Assembly: GCA_030715135.1 (NCBI GenBank)
Contig: JAUYVH010000001.1
Span: 558,001-622,000, forward strand
DNA from: Keguizhuia sedimenti
GTDB lineage: Bacteria > Pseudomonadota > Gammaproteobacteria > Burkholderiales > Burkholderiaceae_D
Length of the DNA: 64,000 nucleotides
Reading direction: 5' to 3'
Below are positions 52,378-61,116 of the stretch, in pieces. Position 1 is the stretch's first letter. Every line of letters starts with the position of its first letter. The notes below the pieces were generated by a model. It saw only the letters and a list, made by a program, of their open reading frames with translations, was not told the DNA's origin and did not search any database. A program made the position numbers and the translations under genes.

Positions 52378-53288
52378 GATTTTCTCCGGGGTGCGCGCTA
52401 GAGTGACTTCTGTATTTCTGAAATTCCGAACAAGATAGGATGCTCAGAAAACGAATTAGCATTAAAGAAGCGCTCTAGCCGACAACGTCTAGTTCTGAAA
52501 CAGTTGAAAACATGCATTATAAATCATGAGTCTTAGCCGTCTTGTTCATGGCTTAAATCCATAATCGATGCAAGAACTATAAGATTCACGAAATTAACGG
52601 TGATTTGTCGCTATTTTACGCCATCCTAGGAATGGCGGGAAATCGAGATAAGGAAAAATCAACATGTACCGTTTAAGTTGATGATTTTTTAATGCTTGTA
52701 TATCCGCACTTGTCACTAGTTTGTGAGTAGGGAAGGCGTTACGACAGTAACTTGTTCGGTTGCCGGCCTGGATGTTCAGGTATCACCAAATAAACAGACT
52801 TGAGCTCACTTTTTCGCAATGCCATTACTGCCAAAGTGAGAACGATATGCTTTTAGCTAATAAATAGATGAGCTCCATGGTTTGCATTTTTTTTATTACC
52901 GCATTGCAAGCAGTTTCAGAAAATTGACATGGATAATAAACAGAGGCCTATCCAGATTCCCATTTTTCAAATATTCTGAAAATCCAAAAATTCTAATGTG
53001 ACGCCAAAAGTAAAAAGAGTTTTCACACGATTTATGGCAGGAGTTTTAGTGAATTCAATAAAACTAATCAATAAAACTAATAAAAATTTATTTAATGCGC
53101 TTTGTTAATGAGATAAGCGATTTAACAAGCAATGCAACAGAAAATTTCCGAGTGCATTGCACTGCCTGGCAGCCCGGGAACACAAGTGGACAAAAAAGCC
53201 TGTCTGTCATAGCAAGCTTTTCAATTCATGAATCTATCTGAATTGGGTCAGTTGCGATAACTATGTCATTCCATTTATAAATGAATAG
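52378..53288. other. 910-bp AT-rich non-coding gap
   Basis: The longest gap in the window, visibly lower in GC than its neighbours and with no convincing open frame. It contains the 13-bp tandem repeat at 53056-53081. It separates the aminotransferase gene from the motor-like operon, both on the minus strand. It may hold a small RNA, a promoter with upstream elements, or a transfer boundary. Confidence 0.5.
53056..53081. repeat. 13-bp perfect tandem repeat
   Basis: CAATAAAACTAAT occurs twice back to back (53056-53068 and 53069-53081), followed by TAAAAATTTATTTAA-type AT-rich sequence. Such a repeat in an AT-rich gap could be a regulatory or replication-type iteron, or simply slippage. Confidence 0.6.
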
Positions 53289-54035
53289 TCATGATTTTTT
53301 CGCAGTCTTCGATACCGAACGCTTTTTTGGCTTGTCCAGCTTCTCTCTTTCGCCTTGCTCCAGGCATAACAAGGTATCTGCGTAAGACATGAACCGGTTG
53401 AGGTAATCGGGCGAGAGTTCACGCATCAATGCCAGTGAACGCAGCACCAGCATATGGGAATTGATGGGGCCGGCGTTCTTTGGAGCTTGCGCAAGCGCTT
53501 GCGTCACCTGTTTGTCTGCACTCAGTTTTGACCAGGTGTTTCTGAAGTTCTGTATGGTCTTCAGTTCGGAGTGCGGCTTGGTGGTTCCTTCCACAGATGC
53601 AGCGCCAGTTTCAGGAGAATGCTGTTCGAGCTGGCGCACCAGCGCGCTCAGGGATGCTCGGCATTCTCCGGCCCTCAGGTTGGCGACCAGGCGTCGCAAT
53701 TCTTTGAAATCGCCTGCGTCGAATAGCTGCTGAAGATTATTGGCTGCATGCGGATAGAGCTGCACACTTTGGGTGAGGATATTTCTCGCTTCGCATCGCG
53801 CTTCATCAAAGCGCTCTTTAAATGCCGCCAGTCCTTGCATCAGCTTGACTTCGAGCATACCTTTGACGTTGCCTTGATGTGTTGATGCGCGTGCGGCCAG
53901 CACTTCAAAATAGTGCCAGCGCACGGGGTCGAACCGGGCCGCGCCTGCTGAGCGCAGCGAAGCAATCAGTGCACTGGTATCAGGCACCCTATCCAGCGGT
54001 GCATCCGCTATTCCGATGTGAGCCGGCTCAGTCAT
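53289..54035 (-). CDS. DUF2894 family protein
   Basis: A 248-residue, predicted helical cytosolic protein. The ordered helical part covers about 20-220 (ALIASLRSAGAARFDPVRWH, LSPDYLNRFMSYADTLL), ending in a Lys/Ser-rich basic tail (about 230-248). It is the last gene of the four-gene operon. Its ATG overlaps the stop of the OmpA-like gene by ATGA (54032-54035). Function unknown; conservation of the operon suggests it works with the motor-like pair. Confidence 0.85.
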   Translation of the reverse strand: MTEPAHIGIADAPLDRVPDTSALIASLRSAGAARFDPVRWHYFEVLAARASTHQGNVKGMLEVKLMQGLAAFKERFDEARCEARNILTQSVQLYPHAANNLQQLFDAGDFKELRRLVANLRAGECRASLSALVRQLEQHSPETGAASVEGTTKPHSELKTIQNFRNTWSKLSADKQVTQALAQAPKNAGPINSHMLVLRSLALMRELSPDYLNRFMSYADTLLCLEQGEREKLDKPKKRSVSKTAKKS

Positions 54036-54667
54036 GAAGCGGCATTTTTCGCATTGGATGTTTTCGGCACCGGCGCCATTTCCACGCGCCGGTTTTGCGC
54101 TCGGGTAGCGTCATCGGTGTTGGGCATTACCGGCTGCTCGGAACCGAAGGCGGCGGCAAAGACCATGGACGACGGCATGCCTTCCTCGATCAGGGCGCGG
54201 GTTACGGTCAATGCGCGCTGTGCCGACAATTCCCAGTTGTCGGCGAAGGGGCCGCCGCGCACGGGTTTGTCGTCGGTGAAGCCGCTCACCATGAGCATTT
54301 CATTGCGTGCCGTCAGATAAGCCTGCAGCGGAACGATCAGGCTCTTCAACAGTTGCCGGCCTTCGGGTTGCAATGTATCCGAATTGAGCGCGAACAATAC
54401 CTGGCCGCTGATGCCGATGCGTCCGTTGTTCAGCGTAATGCGGCCAGATGCCAGCGGAATCGCGAGCGCTTTTTCCAGACTCATGCGGCGCTGCTCTTCG
54501 AGCTGGCGCTTTTTCACTTCATCCTGCAGATTGGATGTCAGTTCCATCTGCACAGCCACCACACCGACCAGCAGCAGCACGAAAGCGCCCAGGAGGCTCG
54601 ACATCAAATCGCCGAACACCGCCCAGACCGGCGCGGACTGTTCAAGGGCGAGGTCGTTATCGTCCAT
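54032..54667 (-). CDS. MotB/ZorB-like OmpA-domain protein
   Basis: A 211-residue inner-membrane protein with the layout of a stator plug/peptidoglycan anchor. It has a short cytoplasmic N-terminus, one membrane helix (about 16-40) with Asp20 in VFGDLMSSLLG at the position of the ion-carrying Asp of MotB/ZorB, and a linker. The OmpA-type domain (about 88-200) carries FALNSDTLQPEG, NWELSAQRA and the NRRVEM peptidoglycan contacts. It is coupled by TAATG to the upstream DUF802 gene and by ATGA to DUF2894. Confidence 0.9.
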   Translation of the reverse strand: MDDNDLALEQSAPVWAVFGDLMSSLLGAFVLLLVGVVAVQMELTSNLQDEVKKRQLEEQRRMSLEKALAIPLASGRITLNNGRIGISGQVLFALNSDTLQPEGRQLLKSLIVPLQAYLTARNEMLMVSGFTDDKPVRGGPFADNWELSAQRALTVTRALIEEGMPSSMVFAAAFGSEQPVMPNTDDATRAQNRRVEMAPVPKTSNAKNAAS

Positions 54668-56835
54668 TACTTGCCCTCTTCGGCAAAGTTAAGCTGCCTG
54701 GCCGGAATGCGGTGCAAGCCTTCCAGGACTTCTTTTTGCGACGCCATGGAGAGGTCGATGATTTCACGTGCCTGGGCGACATAATAGGCGAGTTGCTCAT
54801 CGCTTCGCGACATGGATTTGTCCAGCGCGTCTTCAATGCGCTGCAGGTTGCCGATCAGTTTTTCATTGGCTTCATTGAACGCGTTCACCGCAAAGCCGAA
54901 GGCGTCCGACAGGCTGGCCACATCGACTGCGCTGCTGGTGACTTGTGCGGCAATGCCGGACAGTTTCGCCGCTTCACTCGCGACATTTTCCGAGAACGTA
55001 TCGGCGGTCGCATTCATCGCGGTCGCCGATGAAGCCACCAGGGAATCGATCACGGCACGCTGTTCTGCAGAAGCATGGTTGATCGCTTCGAGCAATGAAT
55101 TAAGCGTCTCCATGATGCGGCTGCGCTCTTCCAGAAGTTCGTTGTCGCGCGCCACGCTGCCGGAAATCTGTTCGCGCAATTGCCCGATCACCTCTGCCGC
55201 GGCGCGCGGCGCTTCCGAAGCCGTTTCGATCAGGCGCGTGATCGGCTGTTCCAGCGCTGTGCCCAACGTAGTCAGATGGTTGGCTACAGCAGTTTCCAAT
55301 TGTGCAAGCCGCTCAACCGCGGCATTGCCGCGCGCAGCTTCTTCGTCCTTGAGCGCGCCCAGTTCGGTATGCAACAGGCCAGTCAGCTGATCCATGCGCA
55401 GGCTGTGCTGTTCGAGCCACTGCGCTTCCGCGGCAATGCGCGTGCGCAGCAGTTCTTCCGCGCTGGAAACCAGGCGATTTGTTTCGGCCAGCGTCGTGCG
55501 GGCATTGCTGTCTGAACGTTCCGTGATGTTCTGAACGCTGCGGCTCAGGGTGTCGCAGATCTCCCGCTGCTGCGCAAGCGTCTGCGTGCCGATCTGCTGC
55601 AATTCGCGGTTGAGCGATGCCGCCATGGCTTCCAGCGACTGCGTCCATGCTTGCTGCTGTTCGTTGTCGCGCTCTGCCTGGCTGGTCTGCAGGCTGGCAT
55701 ACGTCTCGCCGACTTTGGCGACCAGTGCAGTGGAACGCTGTTCGAATGTTTCGTTGAATGCTTCCAGCGAGCGGCTTACGTTTGCGACGATGCCGGCATT
55801 TGCCTGTTCGTGGCTCTTCAGTGCCGCGGTCCAGGTTTCGGACACAGTGGCGGCAGTGTCGGTGAAGCGCGCGGACAGCCCGTCGAGCTGCAGCTGCACC
55901 GTATCGGCGATGCGCTCGTGGCTCAACTTCGCTTCCTGAGCGATTCCGCTCATCGCGGCCTCGACCACCGGTTTGATGCTTTCGCCCGCAGTCTGTGCGC
56001 TCCGGCTCAGGCCCTCGCGCAGGGACTGATCGACTGAGCGCGCCAGCTCGCTATAGACGCCTTTGACATTGCTGTGAAAATCTTCCTGGTTGCTGAGCAG
56101 CCGTTGGTTCAACTGCTGGCTCATGCCCTCCATCTGCGTCATCATGGCCTGCAATTTATCGACGACTTGCGGCAAGGCCTGGGATTGCAACTGCAGCGCC
56201 CTGAAGGTTTCCTGGCGCTGATGCGCGAGTGAAAAGCGGCGCAAGACGGTAGCAATTTTTGAGTCCAGCAATTGCGCAGCCTGCATGCGCTCGCGTCGGC
56301 TGAGCGCCGACATCAAACCCAGCATCGCGGAGGCGGCAACGCCAGCCACCGAGGTGCCGAAAGCCAGGCCCAAGCCCGAGACCGGCACCGCGAGTGCGGA
56401 GCGGATCGCCTGGAGGTCCGAGGTTTTTTCCAGTGCGAAAACAGCACCTTTGAGCGTGACGACCATGCCCAGAAAGGTGCCGAGCATGCCCAGCATCACC
56501 AGCAAGCCGACCAGATACGGTGTCAGAGCAGGGCCGGGCAATCCGGCTCGCTCGCCTTCAATGCGCAGGCGCACCGGATTCTGCAGCGAAGAATGTACGC
56601 CGCCCAGCCAGTTGTCCAGGTCGGCGAGATTTTCAGGAGCCGAGGTCAGCGTAGCGCTCAATGTGGAGGTCGCCTGACGGAAGCGGTGCAGCTCAAGCGC
56701 GCCGTATCCATAGACTGCGCCGATGACTGCCGTCATCGCCAATGCCAGAAAGCTCGAGTCGATGAACCCGAAACCGACCCAAATAATCCCAATCGCGCCC
56801 AACAGGAAGGCTACGGTAAATAAATGTCTATTCAT
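54667..56835 (-). CDS. DUF802 / MotA-ZorA-like channel protein with long helical tail
   Basis: A 722-residue protein. TM1 (about 5-24) and TM2 (27-46) are followed by a cytoplasmic stretch. TM3 (about 105-127, GMLGTFLGMVVTL) and TM4 (about 150-177, GLGLAFGTSVAGVAASA) carry the MotA/TolQ/ZorA-type signature. The remaining ~540 residues are Ala/Gln/Glu/Ser-rich helix with DUF802 repeats. A long cytoplasmic tail is the hallmark of ZorA. The gene overlaps both neighbours at TAATG. I infer a five-subunit ion channel pairing with the OmpA-like protein. Confidence 0.88.
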   Translation of the reverse strand: MNRHLFTVAFLLGAIGIIWVGFGFIDSSFLALAMTAVIGAVYGYGALELHRFRQATSTLSATLTSAPENLADLDNWLGGVHSSLQNPVRLRIEGERAGLPGPALTPYLVGLLVMLGMLGTFLGMVVTLKGAVFALEKTSDLQAIRSALAVPVSGLGLAFGTSVAGVAASAMLGLMSALSRRERMQAAQLLDSKIATVLRRFSLAHQRQETFRALQLQSQALPQVVDKLQAMMTQMEGMSQQLNQRLLSNQEDFHSNVKGVYSELARSVDQSLREGLSRSAQTAGESIKPVVEAAMSGIAQEAKLSHERIADTVQLQLDGLSARFTDTAATVSETWTAALKSHEQANAGIVANVSRSLEAFNETFEQRSTALVAKVGETYASLQTSQAERDNEQQQAWTQSLEAMAASLNRELQQIGTQTLAQQREICDTLSRSVQNITERSDSNARTTLAETNRLVSSAEELLRTRIAAEAQWLEQHSLRMDQLTGLLHTELGALKDEEAARGNAAVERLAQLETAVANHLTTLGTALEQPITRLIETASEAPRAAAEVIGQLREQISGSVARDNELLEERSRIMETLNSLLEAINHASAEQRAVIDSLVASSATAMNATADTFSENVASEAAKLSGIAAQVTSSAVDVASLSDAFGFAVNAFNEANEKLIGNLQRIEDALDKSMSRSDEQLAYYVAQAREIIDLSMASQKEVLEGLHRIPARQLNFAEEGK

Positions 56836-57641
56836 TATGTATCTTGTTTAGTTGCATCACTGAATGCTTCAATGAGTCCGATTGTCGGTTGTAGCCGAAG
56901 GTTTACTTCCGCCAGCAGCAGCATCTGCATGTCCTTGCAAAAGCGCGCCAGCCAACCGCCCGCTTTCATCCAGGCTGCAGGATTGTCTGCCTGCTGCATG
57001 GCAGCGAGCTTCTGCTGATGTTCTTTGAACAAGAGCTCGAAACGTTTCTTAAGCAGCACCGGCACCTTGCCGAGCAATTTGCCTTCGCGTTCTCGCAGTA
57101 TCTTCTCCATGGCCGCGTCCAGGTCAGCCAGTTTCCTGAGCCGAGGTGACGCCTTTGCAAGCGCATGGCGGACATTGACGCGCAGGGGCTGAATGCTCAG
57201 TTCCATGTCGCGTTGATGCGCTTCATAAAAACGCCGATAGGGCGCATAAGCCGTCCCGATGTTTACTGGCAACTCATGTTCCGGTGTCGGCAATGTGATG
57301 TGCGTCTTGCTCGAGTTGGGCGTGCAACTCTTTATGATCGAATTCACCAGGCTAGCCTGTATCCGATCGAACTCAACGCCGATGGCCGCATTTACGACTG
57401 ACTGCGCAGCAGACTGTGCTTTGAGCTGCGCTGTTGGTGAACTTGCAATGCCCTCGCCGTGCACGGCGGATAAGGTGATTGCATCGGCAAAGTGAATCCA
57501 CTGCCCGAGCTGCTCCGCAAACGCATTTCCCGGATCGACGGCATCGACCATGCCGAGGTCAGCGAGGCAGCGGATGAGTTGTGAACTGTGGAATCTGGAC
57601 GCGGCAGCTGTAGCGTTCACGTCGTGTGCAGGTGGAGTCAA
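56835..57641 (-). CDS. DUF3348 family protein, first gene of the motor-like operon
   Basis: A 268-residue, helical, soluble protein. FHSSQLIRCLADLGMVDAVD and AFAEQLGQWIHFADAITL are characteristic of DUF3348. The C-terminal half is basic and helical (about 150-245). TTG at 57641 starts the frame without a good SD; GTG at 57620 is an alternative that keeps the conserved region. It overlaps DUF802 by TAATG. Function unknown; it might act as cytosolic partner or assembly factor of the motor. Confidence 0.85.
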   Translation of the reverse strand: MTPPAHDVNATAAASRFHSSQLIRCLADLGMVDAVDPGNAFAEQLGQWIHFADAITLSAVHGEGIASSPTAQLKAQSAAQSVVNAAIGVEFDRIQASLVNSIIKSCTPNSSKTHITLPTPEHELPVNIGTAYAPYRRFYEAHQRDMELSIQPLRVNVRHALAKASPRLRKLADLDAAMEKILREREGKLLGKVPVLLKKRFELLFKEHQQKLAAMQQADNPAAWMKAGGWLARFCKDMQMLLLAEVNLRLQPTIGLIEAFSDATKQDT

Positions 57642-58004
57642 TATCGAAAAAGCAAGAGGACTAACTATTCATGCCGCTTTCGCATGAGCATTCCTTTCGG
57701 TTCTGCTCAAGCAAGTTGCAGCCACGTTCGCCGGCCATTTCATGGCTGACAAGAGTCGGGAATTATAGCGTGGCACGTAGGGAACTCAAAGGAAGAGACG
57801 ATGCAAATCGCCAACAATGACGGGACGATCGACGGCGCAAAGGTACGCGGCAGATTCAGGACAACTGCTTTGTATATCAATTAGCAAGGCTTGAAGCTTG
57901 CGCCAGAGTGCATGCCTTTCTAAACAATGGCAGCTTGTCATGTCAAATTTGTACTATCCTGTTTATAGTCAGCTTAACGTTTCCAGTTAGCGATGAGGCG
58001 GAAG
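57642..58004. other. divergent intergenic region upstream of the motor-like operon
   Basis: About 360 bp. It contains a 27-codon plus-strand frame (57801-57884) with a good SD (GGAAGAGACG) but no family features. It should hold the promoter of the four-gene minus-strand operon; no operator was recognised. Confidence 0.35.
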
Positions 58005-58372
58005 ATGACTGACTGCAAGCCTGATCACGCTGGACAAGAAAGGCGCGCATTAATCAAGAAGCTGGATGCAGTCGGTTGGGACCTCTTCTTTATCTGGATC
58101 GGGATAGCATTCCTTGCTGATGTCGGCTGGGGCATGAGGCTCCTTGGTATGGGCATCATCACGCTCGGTGTTCAGATGGCAAGAATGCGCATCAACCTGC
58201 CCATCGAAGGATTCACGCTAATGATGGGTATTTACTTACTTGTTGCGGGCGCTTGGAGATGCTGCAAATCAAGCTTGACCAGGAGCCGGTTCCCGACGGC
58301 CTGTTACCTATTCTGAGCATCGTGGCAGGCGTCGTACCAATCGTTTTCGCACTGATTCGCAAGCGGCATTAG
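58005..58372 (+). pseudogene. frameshifted small membrane protein
   Basis: The frame from the ATG at 58005 reads a membrane protein (KKLDAVGWDLFFIWIGIAFL, then IEGFTLMMGIYLLVAG). It then runs into a Cys/Arg/Ser-rich end stopping at 58316. From TTG at 58253 another frame continues naturally as LEMLQIKLDQEPVPDGLLP and a further membrane helix to the TAG at 58370-58372. One missing T in GCTTGG (58251-58256) explains the shift. True pseudogene or sequencing error; alternative start ATG at 57993. Family unknown. Confidence 0.6.
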
Positions 58373-58455
58373 CAGCCTTCTTTTGCACCCGATTCTTTCT
58401 TTAAGCATGGATGCTTGCGGAATCCCGGCAAGCTGATGTCGCAACAGGAGGAAAT

Positions 58456-58728
58456 ATGAACAGAGCCATCGTTCTTGGAGCCCTTGTAATCGGAGGGGCG
58501 ATTATCTCCCGGGCATTATCGCCGGCACCGCGCCGCCGTCTTGGGTCCGCGCTCAGCGATCGGATGCTTCGACATATGGAGCGCATGATGAAAAGCCTTC
58601 CCGATGACGCGCCGCCGAAATTGATAATGTCCGTTTTGCCCCGCTTGCGCGATCAGAACGACCAAATCATCGCCATGCTGCAGGAGCAGAATGCACTCCT
58701 TCGTGAGCATCTGCAAAGGCCGCAGTGA
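58456..58728 (+). CDS. small membrane-anchored hypothetical protein
   Basis: A 90-residue protein with an N-terminal helix (MNRAIVLGALVIGGAIISRAL) and a basic turn PAPRRRLG. An amphipathic C-terminal helix follows (DQNDQIIAMLQEQNALLREH). AGGAGG 7 nt before the ATG at 58456 gives the start. Unknown family. Confidence 0.7.
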   Translation: MNRAIVLGALVIGGAIISRALSPAPRRRLGSALSDRMLRHMERMMKSLPDDAPPKLIMSVLPRLRDQNDQIIAMLQEQNALLREHLQRPQ

Positions 58729-58816
58729 CTTGCGCCAGGCTGCTGATATAAGAGCTTCGGCCAGGCAATTGAAAGGCAGGAAAACGCCTCTCGGCAATCA
58801 CGCCGCTTCTTGGTTC

Positions 58817-60190
58817 TTAGAAAGCCTGCTTCGCCGGTAAAGTCAAAGTGACTTCAAGACCGCCTTCCTTGCGGTTGGCAAGCTTGATGCTGCCGCCGTG
58901 CTGCGTGATGATATTGCGCGCAATCGTCAGGCCGAGCCCGGTGCCGCCTGTCTCGCGCGATCGGGATGTCTCGATGCGATAAAACGGTTCGAATACTTTC
59001 TCCAGCTGATCGTCGGGTATGCCCGGCCCATGATCAGCAATGGAGATGTGAATCCGCCTGTTGCGTTGCTCGCCTTCGGCCCGTACCGCAATCTCCGCCG
59101 ACCCGCCATATTTCACGGCATTGTCGACCAGGTTTGCCAGGCAGCGGCGCAGCGAAGCCGGATGCGCAAGCACCGATGCATGCGCATTGCCCTGCAGGGT
59201 CACGGATTGGCCGGCATCGATGGCATCGGCGCATACGCTGTCGAGAAGCGAATCGATATCCAGCGGCTGCATCGGTTCATTCAAATCCATGCTGCGCGCC
59301 AGCTCCAGGCCTTCGCGCACCAGCGCCTGGGTCTGCGACAAGTCTTCGATCAGCTTGTTTTTCAGTTCCGCGTCATTCACTTTTTCCAGGCGAAGCCGCA
59401 GCCGCGTCAAAGGTGTCTGTAAGTCATGCGTGATGGCGGCAAGCATGTGGGTGCGCTGGCGGATATGGCCCTTGATGCGCTCCTGCATGGCGTTGAATGC
59501 AGCGGTCGCCTGCCTGATTTCGCTGGTGCCTTTTTGCGGCAGCGGCGGACGGTCGATATCCTTGCCCAGGTCGTTGGCAGCCTCGGCAAGTTGGCGCAGC
59601 GGCCTGGTGGTAATGCGTGACACGAAGTAGGCCAGTGCCGCTATGCTGCACAGGAAGAAGACCAGGTACAAATTGAAATCAGGGCGCAGCGGCGGCGGAG
59701 CGCCGCGCGGCTGAAGGAAGCTGATCCGCACTTCCGATGCATCCTGCAGGCGGACTTGCAGCACTTCACACTGCCCGTGCTCGCGACGCTCGTCCATCCT
59801 GGCGCGCCGCCCACGCAGCGGAGGGCAGTCGGATGAATCAGCGGGCAGCGACAACACACGATAGGCATTGCCAAGCCGTTCACTCAAGACCTTGCCCAGA
59901 CCATCTTCCGGGGCAACACCTTCTTTGGAGTCGCCTTCATTCAGCAATTCAACGCCAAGCCCGAAGCGACGCGTCGATCTGAGAAAGCCATGCCTTTCTT
60001 CCTGTGGAATCTCATCCAATGTGCGGATGAATTGCTCCGCCTGCTCAACTGCACGCGCTTCGCGAAGCTGCGTGATGGCGCGCTGGCGCTCGCCGATTGC
60101 GAGCCACCATGTCAGGGATACGGAAACTACGATTCCGCATAAAAGAATCAGGAATACACGACCGGCCATGGAGCGGAAGAACTTCATCAT
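58817..60190 (-). CDS. sensor histidine kinase (EnvZ/CpxA-like)
   Basis: A 457-residue inner-membrane kinase. TM1 (about 11-31), a periplasmic sensor part (about 32-170), TM2 (172-190) and HAMP (192-243) come first. The phosphoacceptor H255 lies in AAITHDLQTPLTRLRLR. A HATPase domain (about 340-455) with N-box LVDNAVKYGG and G-boxes DHGPGIPDDQ and GGTGLGLTIA follows. It overlaps the regulator gene by ATGA. With the Spy-like protein divergent, an envelope-stress signal is likely. Confidence 0.93.
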   Translation of the reverse strand: MMKFFRSMAGRVFLILLCGIVVSVSLTWWLAIGERQRAITQLREARAVEQAEQFIRTLDEIPQEERHGFLRSTRRFGLGVELLNEGDSKEGVAPEDGLGKVLSERLGNAYRVLSLPADSSDCPPLRGRRARMDERREHGQCEVLQVRLQDASEVRISFLQPRGAPPPLRPDFNLYLVFFLCSIAALAYFVSRITTRPLRQLAEAANDLGKDIDRPPLPQKGTSEIRQATAAFNAMQERIKGHIRQRTHMLAAITHDLQTPLTRLRLRLEKVNDAELKNKLIEDLSQTQALVREGLELARSMDLNEPMQPLDIDSLLDSVCADAIDAGQSVTLQGNAHASVLAHPASLRRCLANLVDNAVKYGGSAEIAVRAEGEQRNRRIHISIADHGPGIPDDQLEKVFEPFYRIETSRSRETGGTGLGLTIARNIITQHGGSIKLANRKEGGLEVTLTLPAKQAF

Positions 60191-60927
60191 GCGGACGACA
60201 CTCCCGGGTTGACCGCCACATCCAGCATGTAACCCCCATTTCTTACCGTCTTGATGATTTGCGGCGAACGCGCATCCTCGTTGAGCTTTTGCCGCAGTCT
60301 GCTGACCTGGATATCGATGGCACGGTCAAGTGCTCCGGCATCACTGCCCTGGGTGTGATTCAACAACTGATCCCGGCTCAGCACCCGTTTGGGATTGTCG
60401 AGGAAGACCTTCAGCAGGCGCAGTTCTGCACTGGACAGCATGACGATCATGCCGTCGGCAGCAATCAAGTGCCCGGCATCGCAGTCCAGCGTCCAATTGG
60501 CAAACTGCAATTGCTGCCGCAGGGCCGAGGCCGATCCGGCAACAGGAGCATGGCTGCGGCGCAGCAGGCTGCGGATGCGCGCCAGCAGCTCGCGCGGCTC
60601 GAACGGCTTGGACACATAGTCGTCGGCCCCTGTCTCCAGTCCTATGATGCGGTCCACCGGCTCGCCCCGGGCGGTGAGCATGATGATCGGCAAATTTGAA
60701 TTCGCGCGCAGCTTGCGGCACAAACTCAATCCGTCCTCGCCCGGCATGTTCCAGTCCAGCACCACCAGATCGATTTTTTGCTCGGCAAGCACGCGCGCCA
60801 TGGACATGCCGTCCGGCGCGGTGAGGGCATGAAAGCCGTTCGATTCCAGATAGTCCGCCAGCAAAGAGCGGATGTCGAAATCATCGTCGACGATCAAAAT
60901 GCGGGGGAGCGAATCCTTGTTCTGCAT
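60187..60927 (-). CDS. OmpR-family response regulator
   Basis: A 246-residue regulator. The receiver (about 9-125) has phosphoacceptor D58 in VVLDWNMPG, switch residues in IIMLTARGE and KPFEPRELLARI. The winged-helix DNA-binding domain (about 145-240) has ELRLLKVFLDNP and KTVRNGGYML. It is translated together with the histidine kinase. The divergent spy-like gene 190 bp away is a probable target. Confidence 0.93.
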   Translation of the reverse strand: MQNKDSLPRILIVDDDFDIRSLLADYLESNGFHALTAPDGMSMARVLAEQKIDLVVLDWNMPGEDGLSLCRKLRANSNLPIIMLTARGEPVDRIIGLETGADDYVSKPFEPRELLARIRSLLRRSHAPVAGSASALRQQLQFANWTLDCDAGHLIAADGMIVMLSSAELRLLKVFLDNPKRVLSRDQLLNHTQGSDAGALDRAIDIQVSRLRQKLNEDARSPQIIKTVRNGGYMLDVAVNPGVSSA

Positions 60928-61116
60928 GGGCGGCTATCCAATGTTTACGAGTGGATTGTAGTGCGTCTTTACCAGACCTGTCCGATGAAACATCTTGATA
61001 CAAAGCCGCCGCTTTCGAAACTTTGCCGATACACGCGGGGCAGAAAATGAGACCCATGTGAAAAGCGTGCAAGACATCGTGTTCACATGTTGATCTCATT
61101 ACTGAAAGGAAGAAAC
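60928..61116. promoter_or_regulatory. divergent promoter region between the two-component genes and the Spy-like gene
   Basis: The 189-bp gap lies between back-to-back genes, a layout typical of a regulator controlling its neighbour. GATACA is seen at 60999-61004 and again near 61028. No operator can be defined from sequence alone. Confidence 0.4.

Noticed and set aside
53289..57641. canonical Zorya system
   Set aside because: The A/B-type pair is suggestive, but there is no ZorC, no ZorD helicase-nuclease and no ZorE HNH-type gene. I call it ZorAB-like only.
57801..57884. 27-codon frame with a good SD upstream of the motor-like operon
   Set aside because: Too short and featureless to call. 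The SD-like GGAAGAG may be chance.
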